NCBI GenBank assembly: GCA_016794345.1
Contig: JAEUKE010000244.1
Coordinates: 1-64,000, forward strand
DNA from: Myxococcales bacterium
Lineage (GTDB): Bacteria > Myxococcota_A > Polyangia > Polyangiales > Polyangiaceae
DNA: 64,000 nucleotides
Direction: 5' to 3'
Position numbers and translations under genes: made by a program. A model generated the notes under the pieces. That model did no database searches, was not told where the DNA came from, and saw nothing but the letters and a program-made list of their open reading frames with translations. Position 1 is the stretch's first letter, and every line of letters starts with the position of its first letter. This document shows positions 44,149 through 53,414 of the stretch, piece after piece.

Positions 44149-46695
44149 TCAGGCCCCGGGGTCGTGGGGAATGACCGCGCGGTCCGCCGGGACCAGGTAG
44201 CCGTCCGCGCTCTGGCTGATGAGGCCTCGGAGCCCCAGGCGGCGGAGGGTGGCAATGGCCGCGTACACGCGCTCCGCCCCGGCCGCAGGGAGCACCTTCT
44301 CCCCCGGCCAGCCGGCCGCGATGAGCGCCTCCACCGAGACGGGGACCCCGGGCCTGGTCTGCCGCGCTTCGATCAGGGCGCGCAAGATTCCGCGAACGGC
44401 CTTGCGGCGCGCGAGCGAGACCGGCTGCCCCGTCTCCGGCGACCGGAAGAAGGAGCCATCCTCGGAGACGAAGAGCGGCGGGCTCGTTCGTCTCTTCGAG
44501 AACGACGCGCGGAGGCGACGAGCGAGCCGCACGTCGGCGTATTCGGCGTGTGAGGCCGCAGCTTCGCCCTGCTCGCCACGAAGGACCGAGAGCGCGGCGG
44601 CGAACACCGGGCGCTTGTGGGCCGCGAGCAGCGCTTGCGCGCGCCGGAAGAAGCGCTCGGCGTCCTCGTGGGCGCCTCGCAACGCGAAGAGGACGCCTTG
44701 CAGGGCCACGATCGCGCCCTCCGCGTCCTTGGCGTTCTCGCGCATCAGCGGGAGCGCCGCGCGGATGCGATCGTCCGCGGCGCGCAGCTCCCCCAGCTCG
44801 AGCAAGAGCGAAGCAAGACCGTGTAGCGCAAACGCCTCGGCGCGGCGCACCCCGGCCTCCTCCGCGAACGAGACCGCCTCGTGATAGTCGGAGAGCGCGC
44901 CTGCGGTGTCGCCGGTCTCTTGTTTGACGCGGGCCAGGTGGGTCAGCGCGACGGCCCTGAGGTGCCGCGCCTGCATGACCCGCGTCGAGCGGCTGCTCTC
45001 GAACACCGAAAGCGAGTCCACGAGGCAGCCGAACGCCTCGTCGAACGCGCCCCGCTCGACGAGAAGGATGCCGAGCGACAGCCGCGCGAAAGCCCCGGCG
45101 TAGGCGTCGTGTTGTACGTCCGCTCCGGCGACGGCTTCGCGGAGCATCGGCTCCGCGCGATCGAACGCGTCTTCGTTGCTGAACGTGTTCGCGATCATCG
45201 CCAGGACGAGGGGGCGAAACGTGGGGTCGGGGTGCACGGCCAGCGCACGCTCGAGGTAGGCCCTCGACCCTTCCCAGTCGGCGCTCCCGGACAGCGCGTG
45301 GCCCAGCCCCGCGAGGACCTCCGCCTCGAGCGAGCGATCGCCGATCCGACGCGCGATGTCCCCTGCCCAATCCAGATCGCGTGTCGCCGCGTCGAAGCTC
45401 GAGAGGAACCGCCGAACGGTCCCTCTGCGGAATCGGAGCTGCGCCTCGAGGGCCTCGGGCAGGCTGCCCTCCGACGCGCCACCGAGCGCCGCGTCGACCA
45501 CGCGATCGGCCTCACCATAAGGCAACCCGAGCGCGGGAGAGGAGAGCGCGAGGGCGAGCCGCCCAGCGAGCTCGGGCGGTCCCTCTCGCCGGGCCCAATC
45601 GAAGGCGAAGCGCAGGTTCTCGAGCTCGAGCAGGAGGCGCGGATCCTCGAGCTCGGCCGCCGCTGCGTCCGCCCAATACGCCGCGTGACGCTCGCGCGCC
45701 GCCGACCAGGACGCCTTGTCGCGCTCTCGGGCCTCGACGAGGTCGCGCACCGAATGGGCGAGCGAATATCGATTCACCGCGCCGGCGCGCTCGACGGAGA
45801 GGAGGGAATGGCCCTTCAGGGTGGCGAGCGCCCCGAGGACGTCGTGCCCCGGGCCGAGCACGTGCTCGAGCGCCTCGAGCCGCACGCCGCCGCGAAACAC
45901 GCCGCAGGCACGCAGACAGTCGAGCGCAGCGTCGTCGAGCAAAGAGAGCGACGCCTCGAGCGCGGCGCCGAGGCGACGCGGACCACCATCCAGGATCGCG
46001 AAGCGCTCGCCCAGGCGGCCGAGGAGCTGCGCCGGCGTGAGGACCGCGAGCCGCGCCGCCGCCATCTCGATGGCGAGGGGCAAGCCGTCCAGGGCCTTCG
46101 CGAGGTCCTCGATCGCGTGGCGGTCCTCCTCTTCGAGGCGGGTCTTTCCGAGCTCGCTCGCGCGCTGCCTGAGCAGGGTGGCCGCCTCCGACCAGCCGCT
46201 CGCGGCGCTCGCCGTCTCGAGCGGCTGGACCTCGACGTGCTCGGCGGCGCACCCGAGGTGCCTCCGGCTGGTGACGAGGAAGCAGGTCGCCGACGAGCGC
46301 ATCCAGCCGTCGAGCAGGGCATCGACCTCGGCCGGCAGCTGCTCGAAGTTGTCGAGGACGATCAGGCCCGGGCCACGCGCACCGAGCGCGCGCACGACGC
46401 GCGCCTCCGACTCGGCGCGATCGAAGGTCGGCGCGAGCCAGACCCCCAGCACGGCGGCGACGCGCGCGACGAAGCCGTCGCGATCGGTGACGTCCGCGAT
46501 CTTGCACACCACCGGCGCCTCGTCCGAGAGCTCACGAAGGCACTCGGCTGCGAGACGCGTCTTGCCGACACCGGGCGCGCCGACGAGGACCCGCGACGCG
46601 CCGCCGCGGAGCGCCTCGACCAGGTCGGCGAGGAGCTTGCGACGGGCGACGAAGCTGTCCTCCGTAGCGTGCAGCGCGAGCGCAGCGGCGATCAC
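44149..46695 (-). CDS. STAND NTPase transcription regulator with TPR array
   Basis: An 848-aa protein of the signal-transduction ATPase (STAND) type. The NTPase has Walker A VGAPGVGKTRLA (residues 38-49) and Walker B LIVLDNFEQLP, followed by LPLAIEMAAARLA, the GLPLA-like motif of NB-ARC/MalT proteins. Residues about 370-700 are TPR-like helices (LASLLLELGELRAADDRIRA). The last 110 residues look like an OmpR-type winged helix (ARRKAVRGILRALIEAR, ...SADGYLVPADRAVI). The order, HTH at the C-terminus, is unusual but known. It probably controls the adjacent lipoprotein genes. GTG start. Confidence 0.82.
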   Translation of the reverse strand: MIAAALALHATEDSFVARRKLLADLVEALRGGASRVLVGAPGVGKTRLAAECLRELSDEAPVVCKIADVTDRDGFVARVAAVLGVWLAPTFDRAESEARVVRALGARGPGLIVLDNFEQLPAEVDALLDGWMRSSATCFLVTSRRHLGCAAEHVEVQPLETASAASGWSEAATLLRQRASELGKTRLEEEDRHAIEDLAKALDGLPLAIEMAAARLAVLTPAQLLGRLGERFAILDGGPRRLGAALEASLSLLDDAALDCLRACGVFRGGVRLEALEHVLGPGHDVLGALATLKGHSLLSVERAGAVNRYSLAHSVRDLVEARERDKASWSAARERHAAYWADAAAAELEDPRLLLELENLRFAFDWARREGPPELAGRLALALSSPALGLPYGEADRVVDAALGGASEGSLPEALEAQLRFRRGTVRRFLSSFDAATRDLDWAGDIARRIGDRSLEAEVLAGLGHALSGSADWEGSRAYLERALAVHPDPTFRPLVLAMIANTFSNEDAFDRAEPMLREAVAGADVQHDAYAGAFARLSLGILLVERGAFDEAFGCLVDSLSVFESSRSTRVMQARHLRAVALTHLARVKQETGDTAGALSDYHEAVSFAEEAGVRRAEAFALHGLASLLLELGELRAADDRIRAALPLMRENAKDAEGAIVALQGVLFALRGAHEDAERFFRRAQALLAAHKRPVFAAALSVLRGEQGEAAASHAEYADVRLARRLRASFSKRRTSPPLFVSEDGSFFRSPETGQPVSLARRKAVRGILRALIEARQTRPGVPVSVEALIAAGWPGEKVLPAAGAERVYAAIATLRRLGLRGLISQSADGYLVPADRAVIPHDPGA

Positions 46696-46728
46696 CTGGG
46701 AGGAGCGTACCGCGTCGAGGAACGTCCG

Positions 46729-47592
46729 TCAGGGGACGGGCGCCGAGCAGCGGATGCCGAGGAAGCCACAGCGATAGGTGTTCTTGAAGCCACCACGGTT
46801 CGTCACCGCGACCTGCTCCGGCTTCTTGTCCTTCCAGCTGCCGCCGCGCCCGACGCGGTACGACCCGGTGGAGTCGTTCGTGGTCGTGGTCCACTGGTAG
46901 ATGTTGCCGGCGAGATCGAAGATGCCCGCCGGGCCCTGTGCGTAGGTCCCCACCGGGCAGGGCGTGGTGCGCTTCTCTTTCCCGGACCAGCAGAGCTGCT
47001 CGCCGGGCTCGTCGTTCCCCCACGGATACGTCCACGCCTGATCGCCATTGCGGGCAGCCCACTCCCACTCCAGGTCGCTGACGACCCGCTTGCCCTGTGC
47101 CTTGCAGTACCGCTCCGCCTGGCCGAAATCGACGCAGATCATCGGCAGGTTGCCGCGGCCCTCGATGTTCCAGGTGGACGGGTCACACGCGTGCACCGCG
47201 CCCTTGTCGCATTTGCCCGACTCGACACACGCCTTGTATTCGTCCGTCGTGGCGAGGTTCCTGTCGAGGCAAAATGGCTCGACCGACATCTCCGCCCGGT
47301 AATACGAGGACTTGAGCTTGCCACCCGGGAGCTCCGCCATCCCGCTCGGGCAACGCCCTTGTGACGGCGGCGCCGCCGGCGGCGCGGCGGCGCTGGCCAC
47401 CGCGCTCGCGGATGCTGCGACGGGAGCGCTCGCCGAAGGCGACGGATCGACCGGAGGGGGCTCGGCCGGATTCGGCGAGGAGGCGACGACCTCCGGCGGC
47501 TTCGGCTGATCGTTCGCCCCCGAGCAGGCGGACGCCGCGAGGGCGCAAGCCAGGAGGACCGAGGAGAGAACGCATTCATTCGTCCGACGCAT
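46729..47592 (-). CDS. SUMF1/FGE-domain lipoprotein
   Basis: A 287-aa lipoprotein (LLACALAASAC, Cys23) with a Pro/Ala/Ser linker and a formylglycine-generating-enzyme-type fold. CLDRNLATTDEYKACVESGK, GQAERYCKAQGKRVVSDLEW, WEWAARNGDQAWTYPWG and GIFDLAGNIYQWTTT are the classic SUMF1 order, ending YRCGFLGIRC. Such domains modify Cys or act as C-type-lectin-like binding modules. It lies 10 bp after the secreted protein gene and 33 bp before the STAND gene, so the set probably acts together at the cell surface. Confidence 0.9.
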   Translation of the reverse strand: MRRTNECVLSSVLLACALAASACSGANDQPKPPEVVASSPNPAEPPPVDPSPSASAPVAASASAVASAAAPPAAPPSQGRCPSGMAELPGGKLKSSYYRAEMSVEPFCLDRNLATTDEYKACVESGKCDKGAVHACDPSTWNIEGRGNLPMICVDFGQAERYCKAQGKRVVSDLEWEWAARNGDQAWTYPWGNDEPGEQLCWSGKEKRTTPCPVGTYAQGPAGIFDLAGNIYQWTTTTNDSTGSYRVGRGGSWKDKKPEQVAVTNRGGFKNTYRCGFLGIRCSAPVP

Positions 47593-47602
47593 TGGCTATT
47601 CC

Positions 47603-48115
47603 TTACAGAATCGTCACGATTGGCGAGGGCTCGCCTTCCATCCACTGCTCTTGCAAGACCAGCGACGGCACCGGGACGGTGCCTCCGTCGCGGTCCTTTC
47701 CCTGGGTCCAGAGCTGGATGACGCGTTTGTCGCCGCGTCGCAGGGGGAACTGCACCTCTCCGGGCTGGCCCTCCGCCTCGCCGCCGATCCAGAAGGCCAG
47801 GCCTTCGTTCGAGCCGCCCAGCAGCGACAACGCGAAGGTCTGGACGGGGCAGCGGACGCGGAGCCACTCACGCACCCGCGTCGCCGCGCAGGTCGCTCCG
47901 GCCTGGCTGGTTCGCGACAACGCGACTGGCGTGGCAGCGAGCCACTCCTTCGCCGTGGGCACCGGAGACTTGTCGGGCCCGGGCGGATCGGCGTCGAGCG
48001 TCTTCGGCGCCGCCGCCGCTGGCGGCTCGCCGGCCGGCGCCTCGCGCATGGGCATCGCGAGCGCGGCGACCCCCGCCGCGACGAGACACGGCAAGACGAC
48101 GAGCTTCACTCTCAT
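47603..48115 (-). CDS. Exported hypothetical protein
   Basis: A 170-aa protein with a signal peptide (LVVLPCLVAAGVAALAMP). The ATG at 48115 overlaps the stop of the upstream cytochrome-type gene (ATGA). The mature part has one Cys pair (CAATRVREWLRVRC) and a jelly-roll-like beta pattern (LWTQGKDRDGGTVPVPSLVL). It lies between the MauG-like and SUMF1 genes in one unit, so a periplasmic accessory role is likely. No family is recognised. Confidence 0.7.
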   Translation of the reverse strand: MRVKLVVLPCLVAAGVAALAMPMREAPAGEPPAAAAPKTLDADPPGPDKSPVPTAKEWLAATPVALSRTSQAGATCAATRVREWLRVRCPVQTFALSLLGGSNEGLAFWIGGEAEGQPGEVQFPLRRGDKRVIQLWTQGKDRDGGTVPVPSLVLQEQWMEGEPSPIVTIL

Positions 48116-50220
48116 AGGGTCCTCAGGAAGGCCACGAGCGCGGCGCGATCGGGCCCGGAGAGACTCTTGGTCGAGCCCATCCGGTCGTCGGTGTTGTTGT
48201 TGATGATCCACTCCAGCGAGGCTGCTCTGCCGTCGTGGAAATACGGCGCGCGCCCTCCGACGAACTTCAAGGACGGCGTCTTGAAGGCGGCCTTCTCTTC
48301 GTCATCGAAGGCGGCGAGCGTCGGGAGCTTCTTCAGCGGGTAGGCGACGCGGTTCGTGTAGCCGGTCTCGGGGACGTGGCACTGCGCGCAGCCCACGTCG
48401 GGATCGGAGAAGATCTCCCGCCCGCGCTTCTCGGTCGCGTCGAGCTCCCGCGTGACCGCCGGTGGCGCCTTCAGACCACGGCGGAGGAACTCGGTGAGCC
48501 GCCCCGATCGCGCGCTCAGGTTCGCGGCCTGGTGCTCGGGCATGCCTCCCCAGCGGTGGAGACCGAAGCCCGCGTTGAGCCGGCTCGGCAGGTCGGCGCT
48601 CTCGCCATGCCAGCCATACGGCCCCGCCGCGGCGACCATTCCCGCCAGCATCGGCGTGCGGCGAGGCACGCCGCGCACGCCCTCCTCCGCGGGGATGTTC
48701 GCCTGGTGGCCCACGAAGTTCAGCTGCGTGCCGTCCTTCGTGTTGAACTTCGCTTCGTGCCACACGTGGCCGTCGTCACGGCCTTCGGGGTGACAGCCGG
48801 CGCACGCCAGGCCGCCGCTCGTGACCTTGTCCGTCGCGTTGTAGAAGAGCCGACGCCCGATCGCGACGTCTGCGTCTCCGAGCGGGTCCTCGGCGAGCCT
48901 CACGACCGAGACCTCCGGCGGCGGGGCGTCCGCCGGCGGGGTGCGGTCGGGCGCAAACGCGTCGAGCGCGACGGTGGCCAGATCGTAGGTGGAGCGGCAC
49001 CAGATCCACAGCGTGCGCTCGTCCTCCGAGAGCGCCAGGCCGGTGGGCGCGCCGCAGGTCGAGGCGACCGGCAGGTTGGGGTCGTACCCCGAGCCGACCT
49101 GCAGCTTGCGCAGCACGCCGCGGCTCGGATCGAGCCCGAGCGCGTCGACCTCGATGACAGTGTCGTCACCTTCACTGGCCACGAGCAGGGTCCGCGTGCT
49201 CGCGCGGTACGCGATCGCGCGCGGCTGCGTGAACGGCGAGACAGGCTTGCCGGGCACGATGAGCTCCGTCCCGGTCGGCGCCTTGTCGGCGCGCAGGAAC
49301 GGCAATCTGTCGTGACGGCGGGGCGCGAGGGGCGTGTCCCCTGCGGTGAGGAGCACGTCGACCGTCGAGGCGCCGAACCAGGACTCCTCCCCGAGCGCGC
49401 CGAGGGCGTGACGGGCGACGTAGAGACGCGACTCGTCCGTCGAGAGGACGGCCGCGTAGCCCAGCGAGGCGTTCAACGTGACGCCGGAGGGCGAGCGGAG
49501 CGGAGCGGGAGGGAGGAGGACCGGCGTGACCTTCGGTGGCTCGGTCGCGCCGGCCCCAGCGAGATCGAGGCGGGAGATCGAGGCGCCCACCAGGTGCGTC
49601 ACGTACGCGACGCTGCCGTCTTCCCGGACGACCACCCCGCGAGGCTCGCGCCCGACGCTCACCGACCACTGCTTCTCGTTCGCGCCGAGATCGACGGCCG
49701 AGACCTGGGCGGCCCACGCCGACGTCACGAGCGCCGTCTTCTCGTCTTTCGTGAGGGCAAGCCCCCACGCGTCGGGCGGGAGCTCCACGCGCGCCGTCTC
49801 CGAGAGGTCGCCTTTTGCGTCGACCGCGACGACGAGCAGGAGCGATGGATCGCGGATCGTGACCAGCACGCGGCCGGCCATCGGCAGCACCTGCGCGGGC
49901 TGCCCGGGGAGCTCGAGAGACCGGCTCGGCGAGTCGGCTCGGATGGGCAGCGCCACGCGTCGAAGCGCGCGATGGTCCTCGTCCGCGACGTAGAGAGCGG
50001 CTTCGCCGACGCCGCGGGCGAGCGCGCCGCCCTGTCGCACCGCGACGCGCGCCGATGTCGGAGCCACGGGAGCCGATGTCGCCGCGTCGAGCGGAGCCGC
50101 CGAGGCCGACGCCGCCGTCGACGAGCCCGTACCGGCGCCGGTGCTCGAGTCCGAGGAGCAACCTGCGCCGAGCCCCGCGCCGAGGAGCGAGGAGGCGAGC
50201 AGAGCGGGCAGAGGCCGCAT
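48112..50220 (-). CDS. Lipoprotein with beta-propeller and di-heme peroxidase-like domain
   Basis: A 702-aa lipoprotein (LLGAGLGAGC, Cys21). Residues about 60-440 form a YncE/YVTN-like beta-propeller (VSVGREPRGVVVREDGSVAY). Residues about 470-702 carry two CXXCH sites (CAGCH and CAQCH) in a MauG/cytochrome c peroxidase-like di-heme domain. YHWHGES-type His (GPYGWHGESADL) and FKTPSLKFVGGRAPYFHDGR are the diagnostic motifs of that family. It likely oxidises a periplasmic or surface partner. It heads an operon with an exported protein and SUMF1. Confidence 0.88.
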   Translation of the reverse strand: MRPLPALLASSLLGAGLGAGCSSDSSTGAGTGSSTAASASAAPLDAATSAPVAPTSARVAVRQGGALARGVGEAALYVADEDHRALRRVALPIRADSPSRSLELPGQPAQVLPMAGRVLVTIRDPSLLLVVAVDAKGDLSETARVELPPDAWGLALTKDEKTALVTSAWAAQVSAVDLGANEKQWSVSVGREPRGVVVREDGSVAYVTHLVGASISRLDLAGAGATEPPKVTPVLLPPAPLRSPSGVTLNASLGYAAVLSTDESRLYVARHALGALGEESWFGASTVDVLLTAGDTPLAPRRHDRLPFLRADKAPTGTELIVPGKPVSPFTQPRAIAYRASTRTLLVASEGDDTVIEVDALGLDPSRGVLRKLQVGSGYDPNLPVASTCGAPTGLALSEDERTLWIWCRSTYDLATVALDAFAPDRTPPADAPPPEVSVVRLAEDPLGDADVAIGRRLFYNATDKVTSGGLACAGCHPEGRDDGHVWHEAKFNTKDGTQLNFVGHQANIPAEEGVRGVPRRTPMLAGMVAAAGPYGWHGESADLPSRLNAGFGLHRWGGMPEHQAANLSARSGRLTEFLRRGLKAPPAVTRELDATEKRGREIFSDPDVGCAQCHVPETGYTNRVAYPLKKLPTLAAFDDEEKAAFKTPSLKFVGGRAPYFHDGRAASLEWIINNNTDDRMGSTKSLSGPDRAALVAFLRTL

Positions 50221-50254
50221 ACGAGCGCATCATCCCGGGCCGAGGCCCGCAGGG

Positions 50255-51226
50255 TCAAGCCGCGAAGCGCTCGCAGTGCTGCCGCAGATGGGCGCCGAGC
50301 AGCGCGCGCCAGACGGGCCAGTCGTGAAGCCCGGGGACCTCGAGCCATCGCGCGGCGACGCCGAGGCCCTCGAGCGATTGGAACATCTCGCGACAGGTTC
50401 CGTAATGAGGCTCGTCGCGACCGCAGGAGACGACGTATCGCTGCCCCGAAGCGCGCACGGACGCCGCGGCGGAGCGAACGGCATCGAACGCGCGGGCGTC
50501 GTAGCTTCCGCTCATGCTCCCGACAGACCCGAACACCTCGGTTCGCCACGCGCCCACGACGATCGACGTGAAGCCTCCCGTGGAGAGGCCGTCGAGCGCG
50601 CGCGCCCCCGGAGCGGCGATCGTCGAGAGCTCCGCGTCGATGTGGCCGACGAGGTCGCGCGCGAGGTAGTCGACCACACGCCCGTCTCCCCGATGGAGCG
50701 CGCCGGGCTCCTTCGGCATGACGACGATCGGGGTGCGCAGCCCCTCTTCATGCAGCGCCTCGAGCGTCGCGGCGAGCTCGCCGCGCTCGAGCCACGTGCG
50801 CTCCCAGTCGAGCGCGCCGTGGAGAAGATAGAGCACGGGCAGGCGCGCCTCGGTCGAGGCGTGATCGGGCGGGAGATGGAGCACGTAGCTCCGCCGCTCT
50901 CCCAGCGCCGGGGAGAAGAAGTCGAGGTGGCGGCTCGCCCCGCGATGCCCGAGCGCACGGAGGACGGAGTTGTGTCCTCCCACTCCGTCGTCGACCAGGT
51001 CGAGGTTCGTCGGGTCCGCGATCCAGCGACCATCGACGACGAGCTTGTAGACGACGTCGCCCTGGGGCACCTCCACGTCGACCGCGAAGCCGCGCTCGGT
51101 CCGTGAGAGCTCCACCCCAGGGGCACGCCACCCGAGAAACGAGCCCGTGACGAAGACGGACCGCGCGTGCGGGTCCGCGTAACGGAACGAGGCGCGGCCG
51201 CCCGGGAGGAGGCGAGAGAAGCTCAT
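50255..51226 (-). CDS. Esterase D-like hydrolase with N-terminal E-set domain
   Basis: A 323-aa cytosolic protein. Residues 10-95 are an E-set/CBM48-like sandwich (VFVTGSFLGWRAPGVEL, VYKLVVDGRWIADPTN) as in glycogen-binding or iroE/Fes-type enzymes. The alpha/beta hydrolase part has LYLLHGALDWERTW, the nucleophile elbow GLSTGGF, and the late His in GLHDWPVWRALL. The fold resembles the enterobactin-esterase/esterase D group. The start ATG 51226 overlaps the stop of the next lipoprotein gene. Substrate is unknown. Confidence 0.82.
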   Translation of the reverse strand: MSFSRLLPGGRASFRYADPHARSVFVTGSFLGWRAPGVELSRTERGFAVDVEVPQGDVVYKLVVDGRWIADPTNLDLVDDGVGGHNSVLRALGHRGASRHLDFFSPALGERRSYVLHLPPDHASTEARLPVLYLLHGALDWERTWLERGELAATLEALHEEGLRTPIVVMPKEPGALHRGDGRVVDYLARDLVGHIDAELSTIAAPGARALDGLSTGGFTSIVVGAWRTEVFGSVGSMSGSYDARAFDAVRSAAASVRASGQRYVVSCGRDEPHYGTCREMFQSLEGLGVAARWLEVPGLHDWPVWRALLGAHLRQHCERFAA

Positions 51227-51768
51227 GGGGTCGTTCGGACACATCGGAGCATGGCCGCGGGCAGTCCGCCCACCTCCTTCGGGCAGGAGATCGCGAGGCC
51301 GACGTCCCCCTTCGACTCCTCGTGTGGAAGGAGCCAATAGAGGCACGCTGGCGCGCCTTCGATCTGGAACGAGGCGTGCTGCACGTTCCAGATCTTCGTC
51401 GCGACGCCGTCGACCACGATCTGCTGCGGGCTCGAGCTCGCTGTCGACTCCGTGGCCGGCCCGCGGACCTCCACGTGTTTGTCACCGCATCGCCAGCCAC
51501 CACGCAGCTCGTCGAGGGACCGCGGCTCCGACACGTGGAGCTCGCAGTACCGCCGCTTCGTGAGCTCGCTCTCCCCGGCGGCCAGGTCGACCATCTTCTG
51601 GCACTGCCCCGCCTCCGAGAGCTCATTTTTCGCTGCGAGTTTCGCGTGCTCGCAGGCCGGACTGTCCGGACCACAGCTCTCGCACCGCAGCTTCCAATAT
51701 GGCTCACACGGCGGGTCGCACCCCGCGAGAGCGGCGGAGAAGGCGATCAGGAGCCCGAGGCGGACCAT
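51223..51768 (-). CDS. Small Cys-rich lipoprotein
   Basis: A 181-aa lipoprotein with a canonical lipobox (LIAFSAALAGC, Cys17). It has about nine Cys after the lipobox (CEPYWKLRCESC, CGPDSPAC, then C in WRCGD and ISCPKE), likely disulfide-bonded. ATG 51768 is the start adjacent to the signal peptide. The stop overlaps the esterase ATG (ATGA), so the two are co-translated. No family is recognised. It may be an envelope partner of the hydrolase, although that enzyme has no signal peptide. Confidence 0.72.
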   Translation of the reverse strand: MVRLGLLIAFSAALAGCDPPCEPYWKLRCESCGPDSPACEHAKLAAKNELSEAGQCQKMVDLAAGESELTKRRYCELHVSEPRSLDELRGGWRCGDKHVEVRGPATESTASSSPQQIVVDGVATKIWNVQHASFQIEGAPACLYWLLPHEESKGDVGLAISCPKEVGGLPAAMLRCVRTTP

Positions 51769-51842
51769 CGGTGGACGATGCCCCGCCGCGGCCGTGAAGG
51801 AAAGCTCCAGATTCTCGAGCTGAGTCGTGCGAGACTCTGGCC

Positions 51843-52193
51843 GTGGACCGAGTCGAACGTCGCAGGCACGTCCGTATGCGCCCCCTCCCCGAGCTCCCCA
51901 TCTCCGTGGCCCGGCTCGGCGAAGGCACCATTCACGAGTCACTCCAGGTCATCGACGCCAGCATCGGCGGCCTCGCCCTCGTGACCGAGGGCAGCCTCGC
52001 GGCTGCGGGCATCGGCGACCGGTTCCCCGTCCGCATGGCGCTCGCGAAGTACGGCGAGCACGACGTCGAGGTCGTCGTTCGCTGGTGCGGCCCGCAGCAG
52101 ACGGGCGTGGAGTTCATCGACATGTCCGCCGAGCCGACGACTGCCATCCGCCGGTACGTCGCGGAGCTCCTCGAGCGAGGCGCGCCCTCCTGA
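51843..52193 (+). CDS. PilZ-domain c-di-GMP-binding protein
   Basis: A 116-aa protein made up of one PilZ domain. RRRHVRMRPL matches the RXXXR motif and VIDASIGGLAL the (D/N)XSXXG motif, so c-di-GMP binding is expected. GTG start at 51843. It is cytosolic and probably a single-domain adaptor for motility, exopolysaccharide or cell-cycle control. The HD-GYP protein at 30137 could set the c-di-GMP level it reads. Confidence 0.88.
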   Translation: MDRVERRRHVRMRPLPELPISVARLGEGTIHESLQVIDASIGGLALVTEGSLAAAGIGDRFPVRMALAKYGEHDVEVVVRWCGPQQTGVEFIDMSAEPTTAIRRYVAELLERGAPS

Positions 52194-52214
52194 GCGCCCT
52201 CTGAAAGCGGCTCG

Positions 52215-53414
52215 TCAACCGATGACGCCGCGCGCCCGGAGCGCCGCGATCACCTCCGGCGTGAGGGCGAGCCGGTCGCGGAGCACCTCGGCCGTGTGGG
52301 CCCCGGCGTCGGGCCCCACCCAGTCGGTCCGCCCCGGCGTTCGCCCGAGCACGGGCGCGACCTTGGTGACGACGGTTCCGTCATCGTCTGCACGCTCGAT
52401 CACCCCGCGCGCCCGAAAGTGGGGATCGTCCAGGATGGCGCGCGCGTCGTACACCGGCCCGACCGGGACGCCGGCCTCGACGAGGGCGGACGTCGCCTCC
52501 GCGGCCGTGAGGCCACGCGCCCACGCCCCAATGGCGGCGTCGATCTCCGCGGCCCGCGCGACGCGGCCGGGGTTGTCGGCGAGCGACGGATCTTCCGCCA
52601 GATCGGGACGCCCGGCCACGGACATGAGCGCCTGAAAGAGCTTCGTCGTGTTCGCGCCGATCACGACCAGGCGACCACACGCGCAGGCGTAGGCGTTCGA
52701 CGGCGCGATCCCGGTGATGCCCGAGCCCGACGGCCCGCGGACCACGCCGAGCCGCTCGGCTTCCGGCAAGGTCGACTCGAGCAGGTTGAGCACCGACTCG
52801 GTGAGCGCCACGTCGACCACCTGCCCCTTGCCGGACCGCCTCCGCTCCTCGAGCGCCAGGAGCACGCCGATCATCGCGTGCAGCCCGCCCACCGTGTCGC
52901 CGAGGCTGAGGTTGGTGCGGACCGGCGGCTCCCCCTCGTTGCCCGTCAGGTGTCGGAGCCCGGCCATCGCCTCGCAGACCGAAGCGAAGCCGGGTCGAGA
53001 TCGGTAGGGGCCGGTCTGCCCGAAGCCCGAGACGCGCGCGTAGACGAGGCCTGGAGCCTCCGCAAAGAGGTCGTCTGGGCCGAGCCCCCAGGCCTCCATC
53101 GTCCCTGGCCTGAAGTTCTCGAGGAGGACGTCGCTCTTCACCGCGAGCTTCCGCGCGAGCCCGCGTCCCTCCTCGGTGCGGAGGTCGATCACGACCGAGC
53201 GCTTGTTCCGCCCGAGGCTTCGAAACCAGAGGCTGGTCCCGTTCTCCATCCCGCGCCACGTTCGGATGGCATCACCTCCGGGCGGTTCGATCTTGATCAC
53301 CTCCGCCCCGAAGTAGCCGAGCATCATGCCAGCGAAGGGCGCGGCGAGGAGCTGCCCCATCTCGAGGACACACAAGCCGGCGAGCGGACGCGCGTCGTTA
53401 TTCGAGGTGCTCAC
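52215..53414 (-). CDS. CoA-transferase family III (CaiB/BaiF type)
   Basis: A 399-aa enzyme moving CoA between carboxylic acids. It starts LAGLCVLEMGQLLAAPFAGM, has FGAEVIKIEPPGGDAIRTW, and Asp173 in LSLGDTVGGLHA sits where the catalytic Asp is (Asp169 in CaiB). The end VPVGPVYDARAILDDPHFRA is typical. It is cytosolic; it may activate an acid as CoA thioester for beta-oxidation. GTG start. The first 17 nt overlap the 3' end of the RHS-like lipoprotein gene. Confidence 0.92.
   Translation of the reverse strand: MSTSNNDARPLAGLCVLEMGQLLAAPFAGMMLGYFGAEVIKIEPPGGDAIRTWRGMENGTSLWFRSLGRNKRSVVIDLRTEEGRGLARKLAVKSDVLLENFRPGTMEAWGLGPDDLFAEAPGLVYARVSGFGQTGPYRSRPGFASVCEAMAGLRHLTGNEGEPPVRTNLSLGDTVGGLHAMIGVLLALEERRRSGKGQVVDVALTESVLNLLESTLPEAERLGVVRGPSGSGITGIAPSNAYACACGRLVVIGANTTKLFQALMSVAGRPDLAEDPSLADNPGRVARAAEIDAAIGAWARGLTAAEATSALVEAGVPVGPVYDARAILDDPHFRARGVIERADDDGTVVTKVAPVLGRTPGRTDWVGPDAGAHTAEVLRDRLALTPEVIAALRARGVIG

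Noticed and set aside
44149..45370. N-terminal extension of the Cys-rich lipoprotein
   Set aside because: The extra frame lies inside the STAND gene on the same strand and is Arg-rich; the lipoprotein signal peptide starts at 44092.
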